Shown: piece by piece, positions 59,884 to 64,000 of the stretch
How the letters are laid out: each line of letters starts with the position of its first letter
Numbering within the stretch: the stretch's first letter is position 1
NCBI GenBank assembly: GCA_036377595.1
Contig: DASUYB010000089.1
Span: 1 to 64,000 of the forward strand
DNA length: 64,000 nucleotides
From: Longimicrobium sp.
GTDB taxonomy: Bacteria; Gemmatimonadota; Gemmatimonadetes; Longimicrobiales; Longimicrobiaceae
Direction of reading: 5' to 3'
Translations under genes and position numbers: made by a program
The notes under the pieces: generated by a model
Databases searched by the model: none
Told to the model about the DNA's origin: nothing
Seen by the model: only the letters and a program-made list of their open reading frames with translations

Positions 59884-61004
59884 AGGCTCCCGAGCTGCAC
59901 CAGGCGCGGGGCGGGCGGGGTGACGAGCGAGGCGCGGAGGGCGGCCTCGGCCTCGTCGATGCGCACGTCGCCGTCCACGTCGGCCTCGACGATCTCGGTG
60001 ATGCGGCCGGGGCCGTCGGGGTCGATCGTGCGCGCCTGCTCGCGCGCGTGGTAGCTGGAGCGCACCAGCGGCCCGCTCTCCACGTGCCCGAAGCCCAGCT
60101 CGCGCTCGCCCGTCTCCTTCCACGCGCGGAACTCGTCGGGCGTGACCCAGCGGTCCAGCGGCACGTGGTGCTCGCTGGGGCGCAGGTACTGCCCTAGCGT
60201 GAGGATGTCGACACTCGCCTCGCGCAGGTCCTGCATCGACTGGCGGATCTCGTCTTCCGTCTCGCCCATCCCCAGGATGATGGCGCTCTTGGTCAGCTGC
60301 CGCGGGTTCATCCGCTTGACCGCGCCCAGCAGCGAGATCGACCGCCAGTACCGTCCGCCGGGACGCACCCAGCGCGAGAGGCGCTCGACGGTGTCGATGT
60401 TGTGCGCCAGGATCTCGGGCCCGGCCTCGACCACAGTGCGCAGCGCCGCCTCGTTCCCCTTGAAGTCGGGGATCAGCACCTCCACGGTGCACCCGGGGAC
60501 GCGCTCGTGGATCTGGCGGATGGTCTCGGCGTAGATGGCCGCGCCGCCGTCGGACAGCTCGTCGCGGTTCACCGAGGTGATCACCGCGTGCTCCAGCCCC
60601 ATCGCCGCCACCGAGTCGGCCACGCGCCGCGGCTCGTCCCGGTCCAGCTCGGTGGGCATCCCGTGGGCGACCGCGCAGTACTTGCACGCGCGGGTGCACA
60701 CGTCGCCCAGGATCATGAAGGTGGCGGTGCCGCTCTCCCAGCACTCGCCGATGTTGGGGCAGTGCGCCTCCTCGCAGACGGTGTGCAGCCCCTGCGAGCG
60801 CATCAGCCCCTTCAGCCGCAGGTAGTTGGCCCCGCCGGGCGCGCGCACCTTCAGCCACTCGGGCTTGCGCGCGCGGTGGTGCACCGGCTCGCGCCCCTCG
60901 GCGCGCGGCAGGTTCACCGTTCCCTTGCTCTTGACGATCCCGTTGTCCTTGCCCCGCGGCGCGTAGCCGCCGGGCGCAGGCACGTCGGGCGCCTGGGTGC
61001 TCAT
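59880..61004 (-). CDS. lipA: Lipoyl synthase
   Basis: 374 residues from [18 protein letters not shown], with a GGGAGAGGGAG site upstream. Auxiliary cluster cysteines are in [20 protein letters not shown] (C-x4-C-x5-C). The radical-SAM CxxxCxxC is [15 protein letters not shown]. The C-terminal RSSYHA motif supplies the Ser ligand. It inserts two sulfurs into octanoyl groups on E2/H proteins, so it serves the PDH E2 encoded downstream. No lipB is adjacent. Confidence 0.94.
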   Translation of the reverse strand: MSTQAPDVPAPGGYAPRGKDNGIVKSKGTVNLPRAEGREPVHHRARKPEWLKVRAPGGANYLRLKGLMRSQGLHTVCEEAHCPNIGECWESGTATFMILGDVCTRACKYCAVAHGMPTELDRDEPRRVADSVAAMGLEHAVITSVNRDELSDGGAAIYAETIRQIHERVPGCTVEVLIPDFKGNEAALRTVVEAGPEILAHNIDTVERLSRWVRPGGRYWRSISLLGAVKRMNPRQLTKSAIILGMGETEDEIRQSMQDLREASVDILTLGQYLRPSEHHVPLDRWVTPDEFRAWKETGERELGFGHVESGPLVRSSYHAREQARTIDPDGPGRITEIVEADVDGDVRIDEAEAALRASLVTPPAPRLVQLGSL

Positions 61005-61300
61005 ATCTCCCTCTCCCGGGCGGCGCCGCCCCTCGGGCCGCCCACGGATCGAACGCCTGTAAAGCCGGCGCGGACACGGCACGGGTCCGGAGCCGAGCCC
61101 CGGACCGCATGGACCGTTCCGCGCCTGTGGCTCGGAAAAACGATGAAAGTTACTGTCCGTGCAGGGCGCGAGCAACCGCGCCCCCCGTCTCCACCCCGCG
61201 GCGGCGTTCGCGACATTCTGCGGTCGCGCCGCCGTCCGCGCCGCGCGATATTCGCTGGGAGCCTCCCGGTCCGCGCCGGTGTCCCCCGACCCTTTGCGCC

Positions 61301-62068
61301 ATGAGAACCGCGTCCCGCCCGTTCCTTCTCCTCCTCGCCGCCCTCCTCTGGTACCCCGCGCGTTCCGCGGCGGCGCAGGGGAGCGCCGTCGTCTTCACCG
61401 TTTTCGCGGCGGAGACGCAGGCGCCGCTGCCGGGCGCGCAGGTGTCGGTGGACGGGCGGGGGCGCGGCGTGGCAGACGCGCAGGGCGTCGTCCGCGTCGA
61501 AGGCCTCTCCCCCGGCCGCCACGGGGCCAGCGTGACGCTGATGGGCCGGATTCCGCGCGGCGTGCGGATCGACCTCACAGCGGGCGAGGAGCGCGAGGTG
61601 ATGGTGGTGATGGAGGCGCTCTCCGTGACGCTCGCGCCGCTGACCGCCGCCGCGCGCGCCCGCTCGCGCGACTGGCGCATCGAGGACTTCTACCGGCGCG
61701 CACAGAACTCCAGCACGGGCCGCTTCATCACCCGCGCGAAGATCGAGGAGCAGAACGCAATCCGCTTCACCGACCTGTTCTACGGGGTGCCGGGCGTGCG
61801 CGTGCAGCCGGGGCCCGACGGCAACACCGTCCGCTCCACGCGCGCGCTGTCGATGAGCCAGGGCGGCGACTGCCCGCCGCGCTTCTTCGTGGACGGCTTC
61901 CCCTACACGCTGAGCGGGCCGGTGGACGTGGAGTTCGGGGTGACGGAGATCGAGGGGGTGGAGATGTACTTCGGCAACGTCCCCGCGCAGTGGGGTGGAT
62001 CGAGCGCGATGTGCGGGGTGATCCTGGTATGGACGCGCACCTCCGCGGCGCCGGCGACGCGAAGCTGA
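61301..62068 (+). CDS. Barrel-less TonB plug protein with carboxypeptidase-regulatory-like domain
   Basis: 255 residues. Signal peptide ([20 protein letters not shown]), then a CarboxypepD_reg domain (about 30-105; [40 protein letters not shown]). A TonB-plug-like domain follows (about 135-250; [60 protein letters not shown]). The protein then ends; there is no beta-barrel, and no barrel is encoded downstream. It may be a decoy, a periplasmic binding protein or a decayed receptor. The full-length ATG and intact frame argue against recent decay. Confidence 0.8.
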   Translation: MRTASRPFLLLLAALLWYPARSAAAQGSAVVFTVFAAETQAPLPGAQVSVDGRGRGVADAQGVVRVEGLSPGRHGASVTLMGRIPRGVRIDLTAGEEREVMVVMEALSVTLAPLTAAARARSRDWRIEDFYRRAQNSSTGRFITRAKIEEQNAIRFTDLFYGVPGVRVQPGPDGNTVRSTRALSMSQGGDCPPRFFVDGFPYTLSGPVDVEFGVTEIEGVEMYFGNVPAQWGGSSAMCGVILVWTRTSAAPATRS

Positions 62069-62103
62069 CCGCCCTCCCGTGACGGATCCCGATAAACAGA
62101 AAG

Positions 62104-62174
62104 GCTCGCGCAGAGTCAGCAGGGTTAGCAGAGGGAACTGCGGTTCTCTGCTGACTCTGCTAACTCTGCGTAAG
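62104..62174. repeat. Palindrome of CAGCAGGGTTAG-type words (second copy)
   Basis: CTCGCGCAGAGTCAGCAGGG is mirrored by CTGACTCTGCTAACTCTGCG. It is related to 12003-12083 and lies between convergent genes. Confidence 0.85.
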
Positions 62175-62196
62175 ACCTTCTTTTAGCGGTGGAGAC

Positions 62197-62430
62197 TTAC
62201 GCGCCGTTGGCCGCCCGCGGCTCGCGGCGGAGGATGCGGGCCAGCGTGGGGCGGGAGATGCCGAGGAGCCGGGCCGCCGCGCTGCGGTTGCCGCCGGTGA
62301 GCTGCAGGGTCACCGCGGCGGCCTCGCGCTCGATCTCCTCCAGGCTCTTCCCCTCGTGCGGGATGCGGATCTCCGCCGCCGCGGGAAGGTTGGGCGACGC
62401 GCCCGAGCGCGCGGTGCGGTACTGCACCAC
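62197..62430 (-). CDS. Fis-type HTH-only protein
   Basis: 77 residues from a GTG. The C-terminal half, LEEIEREAAAVTLQLTGGNR with SAAARLLGISRPTLARILRR, is the HTH_8 (Fis) domain that ends NtrC-type sigma54 activators. No receiver or AAA+ domain precedes it. In-frame codons just upstream (LSAEGPAILAGNL) also look like an NtrC linker, so this may be the stump of a larger activator or a small DNA-bending protein. It lies downstream of the RiPP precursor on the same strand, after a strong hairpin. Confidence 0.65.
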   Translation of the reverse strand: MVQYRTARSGASPNLPAAAEIRIPHEGKSLEEIEREAAAVTLQLTGGNRSAAARLLGISRPTLARILRREPRAANGA

Positions 62431-62473
62431 CAGGTTCCCGGCCAGGATCGCCGGCCCCTCGGCCGAAAGCGCG

Positions 62474-62509
62474 AAGGGCCGCGGCTCGGGGTGAGCCGCG
62501 GCCCTTCGT
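62474..62509 (-). terminator. Hairpin between RiPP precursor and HTH gene
   Basis: GAAGGGCCGCGGCTC pairs with GAGCCGCGGCCCTTC around GGGGT. On the minus strand it follows the precursor stop by about 20 bases and is followed by GCGCTTTCGG. Confidence 0.7.
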
Positions 62510-62528
62510 TACTCCTGGAGGCGCCGCG

Positions 62529-62792
62529 TCAGAAGCCGCAGTGCTTGTAGTCGAGCGTGCAGCTCACCCACTCGGTCTCTTCGCCGCAGGTGTCGCCGGC
62601 GCTGTAGTAGCCACCGCCGCCACCGCAACCGGCGTAGCACGAGTAGAACGCCGAGCACCCGTCGCCGAGGTCCGAGGCGCCCGCCTCGGTGCCGGACTCG
62701 TGCGCGTTCACCGTACCGGTCGCGCGGTCGGTGGTGCGGGTGGTGAACGATTCCACGCTCAGGTCGTCGAGGTTCAGGCTCAGCTTCTTCAT
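62529..62792 (-). CDS. Pinensin-like RiPP (lanthipeptide-type) precursor
   Basis: 87 residues; AGAAGGA lies about 10 bases before the ATG. The leader MKKLSLNLDDLSVESFTT is the conserved opening of pinensin-type precursors from Bacteroidota and Longimicrobium. A Thr/Ala-rich stretch (GTVNAHESGTEAGASD) precedes a core with six Cys (46, 52, 56, 69, 78, 85), many Gly/Tyr/Ser and a C-terminal KHCGF. Ser/Thr/Cys content would allow lanthionine or disulfide rings. No dehydratase, cyclase, protease or exporter gene is in the window, so modification enzymes must act from elsewhere. The product is unknown. Confidence 0.8.
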   Translation of the reverse strand: MKKLSLNLDDLSVESFTTRTTDRATGTVNAHESGTEAGASDLGDGCSAFYSCYAGCGGGGGYYSAGDTCGEETEWVSCTLDYKHCGF

Positions 62793-63248
62793 GGTCCGGA
62801 TATCCTTCTCGGTTTCCCGTTGGGCCGATCCGGGCGCCACGCGCCCGTCGATCGATGCGGCAGCGTGCCGCTCCACGCCGCGCCGTGACGGAGGCGGGCA
62901 TTGCGCCGGTGAGCCCGGCGACGACCCCCGATAAGTCAGGATGTGTGCCGGGCCGGACCCCGCGACATTCTGCGTGTGAGGCGCTCTCCGTGCGGCGGAT
63001 CCGGGGTGCCGGGTTCCCGGTGGTGCAAGGCGTTTTTGCGGAACGAGATGGGGATTCAAGCAAACGCGCACGGAAACACTTATTTGTCCAATCCGGGAAA
63101 CATCTGTCAGAAAATTAGATCCTTACGAGTCCTGAGGAGAAGATGGTACAACGTGGGACGTCCGATCCACAGCCGGTGCGCCATTCCGGCATCTCCTACC
63201 CATGACGCGCGTGGCGGTGTGTGGGGAGTCGCGTCGCATTCGGGGGAA
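62793..63248. other. Spacer upstream of the RiPP precursor
   Basis: 456 bases with an AT-richer part (about 63060-63130). On the minus strand a weak CTGACA-17-ACAAAT pair near 63085-63115 could be the precursor promoter, leaving a leader of about 300 bases. No gene is supported. Confidence 0.35.
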
Positions 63249-64000
63249 TCACCTCGCCTCCCCGGATGGCTCCGGCTCCGCGGCAGGAACGTCCTGCGGC
63301 TCGGGCACGCGCGCGTCCAGCAGTAGCCGCGAATCGTCCGCGTCCACCGCGGCGATGAGATCGAGCCCGTTCGCGGCCAGGCGGCGCGCGGCGGCGGCGG
63401 GGCGCAGATCGCCGCGATCGAGCGACCACTGAGCGTGATGCGCGAGCAGAGCCGTCTCCACCGCACGCCCCAGCGTCATCGCGAAGCGTCGCGCACCCGC
63501 CTGCACCGCCGGCTCGCCCGCGCGGGTGGCGGCGCGCAGCCACTCCGCCGCGCGCTCGAGGGACCGCAGCGCCGCGCGCGTCGGCGCGCCGAGCGAGGGG
63601 TCGCGCACCTCCGACGCGCACCGCGCCACCTCGGCGACGAGCGGGTCCAGACCGCCCGCGTCCTGCAGCGCGCGCAGGGTGTCGAGGGAGAGCACGTTCG
63701 TCGTCCCCTCCCAGATCGTCAGCACCTGGCTGTCGCGCAGCAGCGTGGGCAGGCCGGTGTCCTCCACGTATCCCGCGCCGCCGAACGACTCCACGATCTC
63801 ACTGGCGACGGCCACCGACTGCCGCGCCGTGGTCAGCTTGGCGATGGGGGTGAGGATGCGGAGAAGCGCGCGGCCGGCGTCGTCCAGCTCGCCGGCCTCG
63901 GCGCGGCCGAGGAGCTCGACCACGCGGAAGGTCAGGTGCAGCGCGCCCTCGAGCTCCGCCTGCGCGCCGGCGAGGGTGTCCACGTGCAGCGGCAGCCCGG
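63249..64000 (-). CDS. Acyl-CoA dehydrogenase, AidB-like, C-terminal part (runs off right edge)
   Basis: The frame is open at the right edge; about 250 C-terminal residues are visible. AKLTTARQSVAVASEIVESF, then GGAGYVEDTGLPTLLRDSQV and LTIWEGTTNVLSLDTLRAL, is the conserved C-terminal helical domain, including the FAD/tetramer-contact IWEGTTN. The extra 100-residue tail is characteristic of AidB-related enzymes rather than short-chain acyl-CoA dehydrogenases. It is probably a flavoenzyme of fatty-acid or alkylation-damage metabolism. The N-terminal domain is outside the window. Confidence 0.87.
   Translation of the reverse strand, partial: GLPLHVDTLAGAQAELEGALHLTFRVVELLGRAEAGELDDAGRALLRILTPIAKLTTARQSVAVASEIVESFGGAGYVEDTGLPTLLRDSQVLTIWEGTTNVLSLDTLRALQDAGGLDPLVAEVARCASEVRDPSLGAPTRAALRSLERAAEWLRAATRAGEPAVQAGARRFAMTLGRAVETALLAHHAQWSLDRGDLRPAAAARRLAANGLDLIAAVDADDSRLLLDARVPEPQDVPAAEPEPSGEAR

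Noticed and set aside
1-64000. tRNA, rRNA, prophage or integrative element
   Set aside because: No cloverleaf, rRNA core, integrase, terminase or transposase was recognised on either strand by reading; a tRNAscan or Infernal run would be decisive.

Overview
The window is high-GC DNA (about 70% by eye) from a diderm bacterium. Outer-membrane and envelope genes (TonB-dependent receptor, LpxR-like lipid A deacylase, Mla lipid-transport genes, several OMP-like barrels), ADOP-type ABC permeases, M28 and M13 peptidases, HemQ and a pinensin-type RiPP leader together suggest Gemmatimonadota, most likely a Longimicrobium relative. This assignment is inference from gene content. No rRNA, tRNA, CRISPR array or prophage was found. 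|| Layout. 1-9.7 kb: end of an FAD-binding dehydrogenase, two CsbD stress proteins, a flavodoxin-fold reductase, a secreted subtilase, a LolD/MacB-type ABC pair, a stand-alone receiver protein and DUF488. 9.7-17.6 kb: M28 and M13 peptidases, then MgtE, CorA and an SPW protein. 17.7-23.8 kb: cobalamin-binding protein, ThyX, a lower-GC DUF4365 gene, a P-loop kinase, a TPR-GGDEF diguanylate cyclase and an SseB-like protein. 24-27.1 kb: phenylacetyl-CoA epoxygenase operon paaA-paaD(DUF59)-paaB-paaC-paaD(zinc ribbon), with a sigma70-type promoter and a PaaR-like operator. 27.5-29.6 kb: a bacterial GRAS-family protein and a small V4R-like protein. 29.7-38.4 kb: LpxR-like protein, HemQ, the mlaE-mlaF-mlaD operon, then lysC-asd-nudix. 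38.5-42.2 kb: a four-gene operon (DtxR-type regulator, two-domain multicopper oxidase, ZIP transporter, OMP) behind a DtxR-like box. 42.3-54.7 kb: 3D-domain protein, lipoprotein, a signal-peptide protein with an HExxH motif, TonB receptor/ECF sigma/anti-sigma, LLM oxidoreductase, GH13 glucosidase and a DUF4097 protein. 55-61 kb: pyruvate-dehydrogenase genes E1alpha-(S23-type four-helix-bundle gene)-E1beta-E2, a PIN toxin/antitoxin pair and lipA, whose product would lipoylate the E2. 61.3-64 kb: a barrel-less TonB plug protein, a Fis-type HTH peptide, an orphan RiPP precursor and the end of an acyl-CoA dehydrogenase. || A striking feature is the number of intergenic palindromes whose arms are made of short degenerate tandem words (for example GTGCGAGA, AGTGCCC, CGGAGGAAA, AGTCCTA). 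At least eleven loci are listed. In the pdh operon one such palindrome appears empty (56418-56497), while about 1 kb away the same arms flank a four-helix-bundle (S23/Avd-like) gene. That is the best candidate here for an undescribed mobile or repeat-associated system. Other strong leads are the GRAS protein whose frame runs through the next gene, the split paaD, the DtxR-box metal operon and the orphan pinensin-like precursor.
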